Of a stretch of DNA of 22,656 nt, positions 7,881-15,599 are shown piece after piece. Under the pieces are notes generated by a model. That model saw only the letters and a program-made list of their open reading frames with translations. It had not been told where the DNA came from and made no database searches. Location: assembly GCA_002423495.1 (NCBI GenBank), contig DIWN01000031.1, positions 1 through 22,656 on the forward strand, read 5' to 3'. The position numbers were made by a program, and so were the translations under genes. Origin of the DNA: Anaerolineaceae bacterium UBA6105. GTDB taxonomy: Bacteria > Chloroflexota > Anaerolineae > Anaerolineales > Anaerolineaceae. The first letter of the stretch is position 1. Each line of letters starts with the position of its first letter.

Positions 7881-7986
7881 ACGATCTCCTGTTCATACCG
7901 GTATTCAACATACATCCAACAGTTTCGGAGCGTCGGAGTGAGGGAAAAGAGCCCTCATTCCGACCTACAAAAGACTAAGAAAAAAG

Positions 7987-8040
7987 GCAGATCGCCATAC
8001 CCTGCTTCGCGGGCACAGGCGCTTCGCTCGCGATGACAGG
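7987..8040. repeat. Half-copy of the GCAGAT/GCTTCGCTCGCGATGA element
   Basis: GCAGATCGCC at the left and GCGCTTCGCTCGCGATGACA at the right repeat the left arm of the element at 7493, with an inserted TTCGCGGGCAC stretch between. It lies directly upstream of the lipoprotein gene at 8081, so the promoter of that gene abuts a repeat. Confidence 0.5.
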
Positions 8041-8066
8041 AAGCCGTGTTGAGCGCCTTTTTCGGG

Positions 8067-8072
8067 TACAAT
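8067..8072 (+). promoter_or_regulatory. -10-like box (TACAAT) eight bases before the 8081 start
   Basis: TACAAT followed by CTGTGCAT and then ATG. With no Shine-Dalgarno in between, this is compatible with a leaderless or near-leaderless transcript. No clear -35 at 17 bases. Confidence 0.35.
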
Positions 8073-8080
8073 CTGTGCAT

Positions 8081-8650
8081 ATGAAACTCCTCCAAAAAGG
8101 CTGGATATTCTGCCTGGTATTGATACTTTCCCTGACTGCCTGTAGTGGGGGTGGGGAGGCTTTGCCTCTTGTGTCCGCCCCGGATCCGCAAAGTCGGTTT
8201 GAATTTTCAATGCCAGAGGGATGGCAGAGCCAGACTGAAGGCGACGTGAGCCTCTACACACCCTCTGATTATGACGGCAGCGAAGAAGACCTGCGCGTGC
8301 TGCTCTATCTCTCCCCCACAAACCTGCTCAACACCAATCAGCACCTTGACGCGGCCGAACCATTGATACAGGATTTTATCAGCAGCCACCTCGATGAAGT
8401 CTATGAGGTCATCAACCAGAGCGAAACAAAAGTCGACCGTTACCCTGCCGTTCAGTTCGACATTGCCAAGCCCCACCAGGATTCCTACATGCTCGGCAAG
8501 TTGGTGATCGTCGCGATGCCCGGCGTGGTGGTTATGCTGCTGGGCACGGGAATTCAAGCGGACTGGGAAGCCTTCGAGCCGACTTTCCGCGCCATGCTAT
8601 CAGACTTTCACCTGATCAACGCCTTCACCCCCACCCCTCCGCAGAGTTAG
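8081..8650 (+). CDS. Lipoprotein of unknown function
   Basis: 189 residues. The N-terminus MKLLQKGWIFCLVLILSLTAC is a lipoprotein signal peptide with lipobox LTAC and lipidated Cys21, so the mature protein should be anchored outside the cytoplasmic membrane. The mature part starts with a short glycine linker and then FEFSMPEGWQSQTEG...VSLYTP, reminiscent of the PsbP/Mog1-like fold seen in many small secreted Chloroflexi proteins, but this is only a resemblance. The start at 8081 is chosen because upstream codons are repeat DNA and the signal peptide begins here. It is followed after 2 bases by another lipoprotein gene, so the two are probably co-transcribed. Confidence 0.8.
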   Translation: MKLLQKGWIFCLVLILSLTACSGGGEALPLVSAPDPQSRFEFSMPEGWQSQTEGDVSLYTPSDYDGSEEDLRVLLYLSPTNLLNTNQHLDAAEPLIQDFISSHLDEVYEVINQSETKVDRYPAVQFDIAKPHQDSYMLGKLVIVAMPGVVVMLLGTGIQADWEAFEPTFRAMLSDFHLINAFTPTPPQS

Positions 8651-8652
8651 CG

Positions 8653-9627
8653 ATGCGTCCCACTTTCCGCTTGATCCCCCTTCTTCTGCTGATAAGCGCA
8701 CTGGCTGCCTGCCAGTATCAGACCACTCTGCCAGGCCGAAGTGAGGTGCCCATCTACAAACCCCCGCAAGTCCTCAGCCCCACTCCCGCCCTAACAGCCA
8801 CACCTGAGCCGCCAGACTACATCCAGACCGGCAGTCCGGTTCAAGTGAGTGCCGGAATGTATTCCTTTGAGCCTGTTACCGCCTGGGACGAAAGCGGCGT
8901 GCCGCTCGCGGTTCGCATTAAGGATTCGCGCGTCACGCTCAGCAATGCGGAAGAGACCCTCTTTTTCAGCCTGGCCAGCGAACCCGCGCCGTCAGGTTCC
9001 ACCTCCCGGGTCTGTTTGGACACGATCCTTCAGCGCATGGCAGCAGACCTCTCTGACCTCGAGTACAGCCAACCCGCCGACGTCCTGACCCAAGCCGGCA
9101 CAGCACTGCAAGTCCAGCTGCAGGCAAGGGTTTTCAGCCTGAGCTCCATCGGCGCGCTCCAGGTGATCCAGGTGAACCAGCGCTGTTTCAGCCTGTTTGG
9201 GCTTGCAACATCAGAAGACTCAGCAAGCCTTTGGGAGCTTTCAGGCGGGCCAATCCTCAAGCGGCTGCAGCAATCCGTGCGCTTCCTGGAAGCTTCGCAA
9301 TTAATGTATTGCGATGTAGCAAAAGACGCCAGCTACGGTTACAGCCCCGAGAATCCAATCCGCACAGGCAACACCAACCTCTACGACGGACGCACCCGGC
9401 AGGAAACTTACCTTTTAACCCTGCGCGGACCGAATAACGAAGAAATCTTCTTCACGCGTCTCACACCCAAGTTTAATGAACAGGGCGTGATCGTGGATCC
9501 CTATCGCATTGAATATGCCCAGATCCCTGAAGCCGTCACGCTCTATTTTGATATGAACTCCTTTGAGCCACTTTTCGCCCCCCAGGGTTTCACCTGCAAG
9601 GCTGCCTTCCCCATCCCAGCTCCATAA
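8653..9627 (+). CDS. Lipoprotein of unknown function
   Basis: 324 residues. The signal peptide MRPTFRLIPLLLLISALAAC has lipobox LAAC with Cys20. A Pro/Thr-rich stretch (QVLSPTPALTATPEPPDY) forms a short linker to a mature domain of about 270 residues with several cysteines (CLDTIL, QRCFSLF, MYCDVAK, FTCKAAF) that could form disulfides outside the membrane. No known enzymatic motif was seen. It starts 2 bases after the upstream lipoprotein stop, and an MFS transporter gene follows after 15 bases, so the three probably form one transcription unit. A role at the cell surface is inferred from the signal peptide. Confidence 0.8.
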   Translation: MRPTFRLIPLLLLISALAACQYQTTLPGRSEVPIYKPPQVLSPTPALTATPEPPDYIQTGSPVQVSAGMYSFEPVTAWDESGVPLAVRIKDSRVTLSNAEETLFFSLASEPAPSGSTSRVCLDTILQRMAADLSDLEYSQPADVLTQAGTALQVQLQARVFSLSSIGALQVIQVNQRCFSLFGLATSEDSASLWELSGGPILKRLQQSVRFLEASQLMYCDVAKDASYGYSPENPIRTGNTNLYDGRTRQETYLLTLRGPNNEEIFFTRLTPKFNEQGVIVDPYRIEYAQIPEAVTLYFDMNSFEPLFAPQGFTCKAAFPIPAP

Positions 9628-9642
9628 ACGAGACCGCCGCCA

Positions 9643-10836
9643 ATGTTCAAAAAATATCCACCGCAATTCTGGTTAATGCTGCTCGGTCTGATCATCTCCA
9701 CGACCGGCACCACCATGGTCTGGCCATTTTTGACCATCTACGCCAGCGAAACGCTCAGCATGCCCATGGCGGCAGTTACCAGCCTGATGAGCATCAACTC
9801 GCTCTCCGGGCTGACCGCCACAATTCTGGCTGGCTCGCTGGTGGACCGTTTTGGACGCAAAAGCATCATGGCTGTGGGACTCTTTGGCGCGGCACTGGCA
9901 TACTTTGGCTACATCCAGGCCAGTTCTTACTGGCATTTCGCGCTTTTGATGCTGGCCTCAGGTCTTTTCAGCCCACTCTACCGGCTCGGCTCGGATGCTA
10001 TCCTGGCAGATATGCTACCCCCTGCCGATCGCATCCAGGGCTATAGCATTTTCCGCATGGCACGCAATATCGGCGTGGCACTCGGACCAATGATCGGCGG
10101 GATTTTGCTCTCGAGCAATTACAACATCGGCTTCACAGGCGCGGCGCTTGCGCTGACACTTTATGGACTGATCACGCTCTTCTTCTTGCGCGAAACCCTG
10201 GTGCGAGATCCCGAAGCCAAACCTGAAAGTATCAGGGATCAGATCCGGGTCTATCGCCAGGCTTTCAGCAACAAGCCCTTCGCCCACATGGTGGGCGCGT
10301 TCACCCTGATGGAGATCTGCGCGGCTTTGATGTGGGTTTTACTGGCAGTCTACCTCAAACAAAACTTTGGTCTGACTGAATCCACCTATAGCTGGATCCC
10401 AACCACCAACGCCTTAATGGTCGTTTTCCTGCAGGTATTCGTCACCCGGTCCATGAGATCCTACCGCGACACGCAGGTGATGCCGATTGGCGCGATTTTT
10501 TACGTGGCGGCAATGCTGATCGTAGGGGTTAGCAGCAGGTTCTGGGGTTTCTGGATGGCAATGGTTGTGATGACGCTCGGCGAGCTGATCACCGCCCCAA
10601 CCGCAACCACTTTCGTGGCAAACCTGGCTCCACCGGATCAGCGCGGGCGCTACCTGGGAGTCTTTGGGCTCACCTGGCATGTTGCTATGGCAATCGGTCC
10701 ACTTGCGGCGGGAATTCTGACCGACGCGTTTGGCATTCGCTCGCCCTGGTTTGCCGGCGCAGTGGTTGGTGTTCTGTCCATCTATGCTTTTGCGACATTG
10801 GATCGAAGAAGAGCACGATCAAGGCTGATTTCCTGA
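9643..10836 (+). CDS. Major facilitator superfamily transporter
   Basis: 397 residues with about 12 hydrophobic segments, the usual MFS size. The MFS motif A appears after the second membrane segment as GSLVDRFGRKSIM (about residues 64-76). The middle charged loop (FLRETLVRDPEAKPESIRDQIRVYRQAF) separates the two six-helix halves, and the second half has LAPPDQRGRYLGVFGLTWHVA, a motif-A-like partner loop. It resembles drug/sugar efflux-type MFS proteins, but the substrate cannot be read from sequence. The Shine-Dalgarno is weak, so translation may depend on the upstream lipoprotein genes. Downstream are palindromic repeats and no obvious T-tailed terminator. Confidence 0.9.
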   Translation: MFKKYPPQFWLMLLGLIISTTGTTMVWPFLTIYASETLSMPMAAVTSLMSINSLSGLTATILAGSLVDRFGRKSIMAVGLFGAALAYFGYIQASSYWHFALLMLASGLFSPLYRLGSDAILADMLPPADRIQGYSIFRMARNIGVALGPMIGGILLSSNYNIGFTGAALALTLYGLITLFFLRETLVRDPEAKPESIRDQIRVYRQAFSNKPFAHMVGAFTLMEICAALMWVLLAVYLKQNFGLTESTYSWIPTTNALMVVFLQVFVTRSMRSYRDTQVMPIGAIFYVAAMLIVGVSSRFWGFWMAMVVMTLGELITAPTATTFVANLAPPDQRGRYLGVFGLTWHVAMAIGPLAAGILTDAFGIRSPWFAGAVVGVLSIYAFATLDRRRARSRLIS

Positions 10837-10894
10837 CCAGGTCACCCCACTAGATTTTTTCGTATAAAACGCGGCAAGCCCCGTTCGTTTTCCC

Positions 10895-11050
10895 ACCCGG
10901 AACGGCGCAAAACCGTTCCCTACCACGCGAATCATCTTTCGTAGGGAAGGGGCTCGACCCCTTCCGCAAGATGGCAAAACGGAACGTAAAAGACCATTCC
11001 CCACAACAATCACGCAACAAAACCAAACAAAACGGCACAAGGCCATTCCC
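10895..11050. repeat. Cluster of palindromic repeat monomers
   Basis: Three short elements lie between the MFS gene and the LuxR-type gene. GGAACGG-N7-CCGTTCC (10899-10919) followed by CTACC is a reversed monomer related to the 20395 array. GGAAGGGG-CTCGA-CCCCTTCC (10945-10965) is preceded by CGTAGG. A partial GGCACAAGGCCATTCC unit ends near 11050. No coding gene is supported in 10837-11129. Confidence 0.65.
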
Positions 11051-11066
11051 TGCCGAAATCAACTGC

Positions 11067-11095
11067 TTGACATCCCCTGGATAAACCGTGATAAT
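11067..11095 (+). promoter_or_regulatory. Sigma-70-type promoter for the LuxR-type gene
   Basis: TTGACA at 11067-11072, a 17-base spacer, and GATAAT at 11090-11095. This is the strongest consensus promoter in the window. Transcription would start near 11102, inside the adjacent palindrome. Confidence 0.7.
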
Positions 11096-11113
11096 ATAGA
11101 ACATATATTCTAT
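11096..11113. promoter_or_regulatory. Palindromic operator at the start site of the LuxR-type gene
   Basis: ATAGAA-CATATA-TTCTAT is a perfect inverted repeat that follows the -10 box directly and covers the expected start site, a classical repressor position. It shares ATAGAAC and TTCTAT with the palindrome upstream of the phage operon at 5976. Confidence 0.5.
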
Positions 11114-11129
11114 TATTGCGGGTGACGAA

Positions 11130-11558
11130 TTGACACAGATGTTTGTCTTTAATCAAAAAGGAGAGCTGCAGGTGCGCGAGGTTTCCGAGCGGGCAGAATT
11201 CGTGGTCCAGACTATTAATCGCGGCGACTGGGAACGCTACCTGCCCTATGAGCCTTCCCCAACCCGGGCCTGGCAGGCTATCCGCGTAAACCACCTGGTG
11301 GTGGTCACGCCGCTCACAACCCCGGATGATTATCCCCAGATCAAGCTCACTCCGCGTGAATTTCAAACTCTGCAAGGCTTGTGCGCCGGCAAAAACGCCG
11401 CCCAGATCGCTTACCAGCTCCACATCCAGGCGCGCACAGTTCACCGCCATTTCAACAACCTGCGCGCAAAGTTTAAATCCCAGACGCTTGCCGAACTCCT
11501 GGCCAAAGCTGCCGCGCTCGACCTGGTCAGACCTGACCTGGACGAGTTATTCGATTAG
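11130..11558 (+). CDS. LuxR/NarL-type helix-turn-helix transcriptional regulator
   Basis: 142 residues. The C-terminal half (about residues 71-130) is a LuxR-type DNA-binding domain: KLTPREFQTLQGLCAGKNAAQIAYQLHIQARTVHRHFNNLRAKF, with the recognition helix TVHRHFNNLRAKF. The N-terminal 65 residues are not a response-regulator receiver domain (no phosphoacceptor pattern) and I do not recognise them, so the input signal is unknown. The start used is TTG at 11130, because GGTGA lies four to five bases before it; ATG at 11139 would remove three residues but is 13 bases from that site. The strong promoter and start-site palindrome suggest tight control, perhaps autoregulation. It is convergent with the glycosyltransferase gene. 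Confidence 0.8.
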   Translation: MTQMFVFNQKGELQVREVSERAEFVVQTINRGDWERYLPYEPSPTRAWQAIRVNHLVVVTPLTTPDDYPQIKLTPREFQTLQGLCAGKNAAQIAYQLHIQARTVHRHFNNLRAKFKSQTLAELLAKAAALDLVRPDLDELFD

Positions 11559-11581
11559 AGTCTTGTCAAAAGCTGAAAAGC

Positions 11582-12748
11582 TTAGCCTGCTTTAGGCGGG
11601 AGCAGCTTGGGTTCTGGCGGTAAATCCACGGCATCCCACAAAGCTTTTGCGATCGTCAGTGCCGCCTCCGGACTCCCGAGCTCAGCTGAAGCCCGCGCGA
11701 TCTGCTTGAGCCTGATGCCATCCTCCTCCAGCCAGTAAGACACGATTGCTCTGAATTCCCCCACGTTCTGCACCAAAGCCCCTGCCTGGTGGCTGAGCAG
11801 ATAGCGCACATTGCCTTCTTCCTGACCCGGCAGGTAGTCAATCAGCAGGATTGGCAAACCAGCCGCCAGTCCCTCCGAGACGATCAACCCGCCAGCCTTG
11901 GTCACCAACACATCCGATGCCATCATCCACTGGGGCACATTCTTTTCAAAATTTCGCACTTCCACGGGGAAGTTATAGTGGCTGCCGAGCAAATCCTGGT
12001 AAAGTTCATCATTTCCGCCGGCAATCACCACCGCCTGCACCGGAGTTGCCACATGTTCCAACGCCTTAAGATATTCCTGCAGGTTGCTCACGCGACTGCT
12101 GCCGACAAAAAGCAGGGTAAAACGGTTTGGGTCAAGCCCAAGCGAGCCGCGCAGAGACTGTTTTTCCATTTGGTTGAGGGCAAAATCCGGGCTGATCGGA
12201 ATTCCAGATATTACCAGCTTTTCTTCGGGCACGCCACTCTCAAGCGCTTTTACTTTGACCCACTCATTGGCAATGTAAAACCGGTCAGGCTCAGGTGAAA
12301 ACCAAAGCGAGTGCACATCCGCCAGGTCGGTCACGGCTGTGAAGGCAGGAATTTTCGGATCGACGTCCTCTAGCACTTTGCCGATTGGGTTGTTGAACAT
12401 CTCGTTGGTGTTCAGGATCACATCCGGCTTGAAATCACGGATTGTATCCGCCATGATCTTTTGCAGCATCAGCGTCAGTGCCCCTTCCACCACCTCGCTT
12501 ACAAAACGCGAATCACTGACCTCGTAACTAAGGCGATAAAGCCCCGGGCTGAAGCGCACACTGCGATCGTAGCCCTTTTCAATTGGCTTCATTACTGTGG
12601 GGGTATTGGTTTCCTGGATCGGATTGGTAACCAAGCTCTCAACCTGGTTCGGATACAAAACTTCGAGCGCTTTCGAAACTGAAAGTGCCGCGCTGCGATG
12701 CCCATAACCGGCATCACTGGTAACGATCAGGCAGCGTTTCTTCCGCAT
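11582..12748 (-). CDS. MGDG-synthase/UgtP-like glycolipid glycosyltransferase (GT28)
   Basis: 388 residues, normal for the family. The N-terminus CLIVTSDAGYGHRSAALSVSKAL carries the GxGH motif of MGDG synthases and processive diacylglycerol glucosyltransferases. The C-terminal nucleotide-sugar site is VTKAGGLIVSEGLAAGLPIL followed by IDYLPGQEEGNV, the family hallmark. These enzymes transfer glucose or galactose from a UDP-sugar to diacylglycerol at the inner face of the membrane. Which sugar is used cannot be told from sequence. The promoter is probably the TATAAT at 12819-12824, giving a leader of about 60 bases. It is convergent with the LuxR-type gene, with only 23 bases between stops. Confidence 0.88.
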   Translation of the reverse strand: MRKKRCLIVTSDAGYGHRSAALSVSKALEVLYPNQVESLVTNPIQETNTPTVMKPIEKGYDRSVRFSPGLYRLSYEVSDSRFVSEVVEGALTLMLQKIMADTIRDFKPDVILNTNEMFNNPIGKVLEDVDPKIPAFTAVTDLADVHSLWFSPEPDRFYIANEWVKVKALESGVPEEKLVISGIPISPDFALNQMEKQSLRGSLGLDPNRFTLLFVGSSRVSNLQEYLKALEHVATPVQAVVIAGGNDELYQDLLGSHYNFPVEVRNFEKNVPQWMMASDVLVTKAGGLIVSEGLAAGLPILLIDYLPGQEEGNVRYLLSHQAGALVQNVGEFRAIVSYWLEEDGIRLKQIARASAELGSPEAALTIAKALWDAVDLPPEPKLLPPKAG

Positions 12749-12818
12749 AGTCTTTTCCTTACATCCTGCAATTACAGGTTGGCTCCATTCTTAGTAATCC
12801 ATTTCAAACACGGGGTCG

Positions 12819-12824
12819 ATTATA
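12819..12824 (-). promoter_or_regulatory. Extended -10 box (GGTATAAT) for the glycosyltransferase gene
   Basis: Minus-strand TATAAT preceded by GG. The place for a -35 box falls inside the palindrome at 12829-12848 and is poor, so an activator or repressor binding there is plausible. Confidence 0.45.
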
Positions 12825-12828
12825 CCGC

Positions 12829-12848
12829 CGCATAAGGATTCTTATGCG
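12829..12848. repeat. Perfect 8-bp inverted repeat over the -35 region
   Basis: CGCATAAG-GATT-CTTATGCG. There is no T-run after it, so it is unlikely to be a terminator. Its position over the -35 region of the glycosyltransferase promoter and just upstream of a possible small gene on the other strand suggests a shared operator. Confidence 0.5.
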
Positions 12849-12875
12849 TGGAACAAGTAAAGCAGGTGAGCCGTA

Positions 12876-13013
12876 ATGATGAGTACACAGCGCAAGTCTG
12901 GAGAGAAGAAGCCCTCAAAAGAGATTCTCTTTCCAAGCCTTGCGTCCACTGGCAGCACAATAAGCACTTCAATAAAACACGCTGAAAATTACGCAAAGGC
13001 TGCGCTGCAGTGA
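12876..13013 (+). CDS. Possible 45-residue small basic protein
   Basis: An open frame MMSTQRKSGEKKPSKEILFP... ending ...AENYAKAALQ, with AGGTGA six bases before the ATG, a near-ideal Shine-Dalgarno. The N-terminal third is rich in Lys/Ser/Arg and the rest Ser/Thr/Ala-rich; no membrane segment or known motif is seen. It fills an otherwise empty 300-base gap between two minus-strand genes. The good ribosome-binding site is the main evidence; a frame this short can also occur by chance. Confidence 0.35.
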   Translation: MMSTQRKSGEKKPSKEILFPSLASTGSTISTSIKHAENYAKAALQ

Positions 13014-13051
13014 AAATCTATAAAGAAAGATGTGCTACAGAAGAAAACTGC

Positions 13052-13648
13052 TTACTTCTTGTCCTTCTTCTTGCCTTTCTTCTCTTTCTTTTCCTTCTTT
13101 TCTTTCTTTTCCTTCTTATCCTTGTCCTTGCCCATAGCTTCCTCCTTTTCTTCGAGTTTGATTTCGTCAGGCTCCCAGAAACTGATCAAATCACCGGCCG
13201 TAGCCTTGGTGAGATCAGCCCAGTGCTTGATGTTCAGTGAGAGATAGGCTAAAGAGCCTGTTGGCAGCGAATCTATCTTGCCGTCCAGCAACTGCAGGAG
13301 GGCTTCCAGGCCAGGGTTATGCCCAACAACCATCACGCGTTCAATCTCATCCGGCAGTTCATTGAGTTCGGCGATGTAATTCTCAGGTTCACCCATATAA
13401 AATGGGTCAACCAATTTGATTTCGCCTTTGAATCCGGCTTCCTCAGCGACTAATTCAGCCGTCTGCCTGGCCCTTTTCGCGGGAGATGAGAGGATAACCT
13501 GGGGCACCAACTCAGTCATCGTGAGTACTTTGCCGATCAGATTGGCAGCCACTTCGCCACGGTGCTTTAGTGGGCGGTCGAAATCCTTCAATTTTTCATT
13601 TTTCCAGCTGGATTTTGCGTGTCGCAGTATTAATAATGTCTTGGTCAT
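13052..13648 (-). CDS. SixA-like histidine phosphatase with lysine-rich C-terminal tail
   Basis: 198 residues. The N-terminus TLLILRHAKSSW has the RHG-type catalytic motif (Arg9, His10), followed by DRPLKHRGEVAA and SSPAKRARQTAE; the second catalytic His110 is in VVGHNPGLE. This is the SixA branch of the histidine phosphatase superfamily, whose E. coli member dephosphorylates phosphohistidine. The core ends near residue 165. The last 27 residues are almost only Lys, Glu and Asp (KDKDKKEKKEKKEKKEKKGK), an unusual addition encoded by a pyrimidine-rich tract on the plus strand. GGGAG lies about 7 bases before the ATG. The physiological substrate is unknown here. Confidence 0.87.
   Translation of the reverse strand: MTKTLLILRHAKSSWKNEKLKDFDRPLKHRGEVAANLIGKVLTMTELVPQVILSSPAKRARQTAELVAEEAGFKGEIKLVDPFYMGEPENYIAELNELPDEIERVMVVGHNPGLEALLQLLDGKIDSLPTGSLAYLSLNIKHWADLTKATAGDLISFWEPDEIKLEEKEEAMGKDKDKKEKKEKKEKKEKKGKKKDKK
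13074..13117. repeat. 44-base pure polypyrimidine tract encoding the SixA tail
   Basis: The plus strand from 13074 to 13117 contains only C and T, made of irregular TTC/TTT/CTT units; the minus strand reads as AAG/GAA/AAA codons for Lys and Glu. Such tracts are prone to slippage and could vary in length between strains. Confidence 0.7.
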
Positions 13649-13831
13649 TTTCTTACTCCCGAAAACAGCCTTATTGATGGAACGATAAAATCATAACATA
13701 CGAATCGCAATTTATTTGTTAAGATTCATATCAAACCTATAACAAATCCGTGTTTTGCTGGAACTCCAGCTGCCTAAGCCTCAAAAAAACAGCTTCTCTC
13801 TAATGCGTTACAATGCCAGCAGGAGATCAGA

Positions 13832-14509
13832 ATGATTTTCTTGACCTACGACATTAATCTTTTACTATTAGCAACGGGCTTTGGCTGGGTCATTGCCCGG
13901 TTAACGCGCTTTGCGGTTTACAGGCGCGGCAGCCTGCCGCGCGAGCTTACCCTGGCCCTTCTGTTCCTTTTCCTTTGGTTCCTGATTCAACGCACGCTGG
14001 AACCCTTTATCCTGGTGCTTGATCGCACCCCCGAAGAGCCCAACCTGGTGCCCCTGCGAGGTTTGGTGCTGATGCTGCAACGGGCAATTGACGTTGACCA
14101 CCACTTCACCTGGTTGATCGTAGCCATCAATATTCTGGGTAATGTCCTGATTTTCATACCGATCGGCTTCCTGGTATCAGTGCTCACCCCCAATCGCCAC
14201 AAAGGCTGGCTGGCTTTTCTGATCGGATTGGCAATCTCACTGACCATCGAGCTCGTCCAGCTTAGTTTTATCATCCGTATTTTCGATGTGGATGACTTAA
14301 TCCTGAACAGCTCCGGCGCCTGGCTTGGTTTCATCACATACTTGCTTGTCTGCCAGGTCAAGCCTCTCAAAGAGCTTTTCGGGCAAATTGCTGGCGCGCA
14401 AAGACCGCACGCCTGGATCTTCGTGCTGTTTTATGGCGCCTTCGTGGTTGCGGCTGCTGCCGCGATTTACTGGAGAAACTACACCACTTATCTGCAAATC
14501 CCACAATAA
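13832..14509 (+). CDS. VanZ-family membrane protein
   Basis: 225 residues with five or so membrane segments. The VanZ-type pattern is clear: PNLVPLRG after the first segments, then INILGNVLIFIPIGFLV, SLTIELVQL, and FDVDDLILNSSGAWLGF. VanZ itself affects teicoplanin resistance by an unclear mechanism; related proteins are common and their role is unknown. The N-terminus (ITYDINLLLLATGF) and a final membrane segment (FVLFYGAFVVAAAAAIYW) complete the topology. GGAG lies about 7 bases before the ATG, and a TACAAT box about 20 bases upstream may be its -10. It stands alone, followed by the first lipoprotein of the duplicated unit. Confidence 0.85.
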   Translation: MIFLTYDINLLLLATGFGWVIARLTRFAVYRRGSLPRELTLALLFLFLWFLIQRTLEPFILVLDRTPEEPNLVPLRGLVLMLQRAIDVDHHFTWLIVAINILGNVLIFIPIGFLVSVLTPNRHKGWLAFLIGLAISLTIELVQLSFIIRIFDVDDLILNSSGAWLGFITYLLVCQVKPLKELFGQIAGAQRPHAWIFVLFYGAFVVAAAAAIYWRNYTTYLQIPQ

Positions 14510-14528
14510 TTGGTATTTGGCACTTTTC

Positions 14529-14556
14529 TTGCACCTATAGACGATAAAGGTAAAAT
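14529..14556 (+). promoter_or_regulatory. Possible promoter of the 14607 lipoprotein gene
   Basis: TTGCAC at 14529-14534, a 16-base spacer, and TAAAAT at 14551-14556. The leader would be about 45 bases and carries CAGGA shortly before the ATG. Confidence 0.4.
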
Positions 14557-14606
14557 TTTATACATTAAAATCAACTTTTGCTTCTAGGCATAGAAAGCCA
14601 GGACAT

Positions 14607-15539
14607 ATGAAAAAAATCGCTATAGCCATATTTTTGTTAAGCATACTTGCCGCTTGCGGCAATCAATCTTCAACTAACCCGCTTTCTGAGTCGCAAACAC
14701 AGGTTGCCCTCCATGCTGATGCCACTTCGACCAAAGGTGCGGCTGAAGCTCTGGTACAGATGACACTTACCGCTATGGGTTTTACACCCACCCCAACCTC
14801 AACAAGCATTCCACCTACACCAACCCCTGTGCCACCCACAGCCACCCCTGTACCAACTGAAGTTCCCCCGACCCCTGAACCTACGGCGACCGCATTACCA
14901 ACCACGGTTCCGACAGTTATTCCGATCACTTATTCCAGTCAAATCAGCAGGATCCAGTTCGCGTTAGGTACCACTAACCTTACTACTGAAGGCCGATTGT
15001 CCGCCAATACCATTAAACGCTATGTTTTCTGGGCGGACAAGAATCAGTATATGGAAATATTGCTAAGTGGAAGCAGCGATGCGTACATTGCTCTTTTCAG
15101 TCCGAGCGGGAAAAAACTGGTCGATTTAGACCAGAAACTAAGCTCATATCAAGGCTATGTCTCGGAAAGAGGCGATTGGTATATTGACATCCAGACAGGT
15201 AATTTTGACACTAACTACTCGCTTTACCTTGGGATCACACAAAACCTGCATTTCGGTTACGGAACTTATGGCATGGATGCCTCGGCAGCTTTGCCTGCCG
15301 GGATGACACACAATTTTCTCGCCTGGGCCAGACAAGGACAGACCATAAATCTGAGTGTGTCACCAGAGGATAATTTTACACTCTCCATTCAACATGTTAA
15401 TGGCACCGCGTTAGTCTCCAAGTCAGATAAATTTACCAGTTTTGAAGGTGTCCTTCCAGAAACTGGGGATTACATCATCGATGTAGTGTCAACCTCCTCA
15501 GTACCAACTATGATAACTTTAGGTATATACATAAAATAA
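14607..15539 (+). CDS. Lipoprotein with Pro/Thr linker and two PPC-like repeats (copy 1)
   Basis: 310 residues. Signal peptide with lipobox LAAC (Cys17), then a stalk of about 45 residues rich in Pro/Thr/Val (residues about 60-105), then two related beta-rich modules. Module 1 contains GRLSANTIKRYVFWADKNQ and ...YVSERGDWYIDIQTG; module 2 contains LPAGMTHNFLAWARQGQT and FEGVLPETGDYIIDV. The recurring ASP-G-K / GDY-I-D patterns resemble bacterial pre-peptidase C-terminal (PPC-like) domains, which often mediate binding outside the cell. It is a clear paralogue of the gene at 16009, from which it differs by 11 extra codons, mostly in the linker. No enzymatic residues are seen. Confidence 0.8.
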   Translation: MKKIAIAIFLLSILAACGNQSSTNPLSESQTQVALHADATSTKGAAEALVQMTLTAMGFTPTPTSTSIPPTPTPVPPTATPVPTEVPPTPEPTATALPTTVPTVIPITYSSQISRIQFALGTTNLTTEGRLSANTIKRYVFWADKNQYMEILLSGSSDAYIALFSPSGKKLVDLDQKLSSYQGYVSERGDWYIDIQTGNFDTNYSLYLGITQNLHFGYGTYGMDASAALPAGMTHNFLAWARQGQTINLSVSPEDNFTLSIQHVNGTALVSKSDKFTSFEGVLPETGDYIIDVVSTSSVPTMITLGIYIK

Positions 15540-15551
15540 ATGGCTGAAATA

Positions 15552-15584
15552 ATGACCATCCCGGCGTTCGCACGGGGTGGTCAT
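15552..15584 (+). terminator. Hairpin after the first lipoprotein gene
   Basis: ATGACCATCCC pairs with GGGGTGGTCAT across an 11-base loop, with a single G-T wobble. It starts 12 bases after the stop. The following sequence is AT-rich but lacks a clean T-run, so termination is likely but not certain. Confidence 0.5.
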
Positions 15585-15599
15585 ATTAGATATTGTTTG

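Noticed and set aside
7606..8191. Short frames in the repeat-rich gap upstream of the lipoprotein genes
   Set aside because: They consist of translated palindromic repeats and lack ribosome-binding sites.
10819..11104. Minus-strand frames between the MFS and LuxR-type genes
   Set aside because: They run through palindromic repeats and the promoter of the LuxR-type gene, with no recognisable domain.
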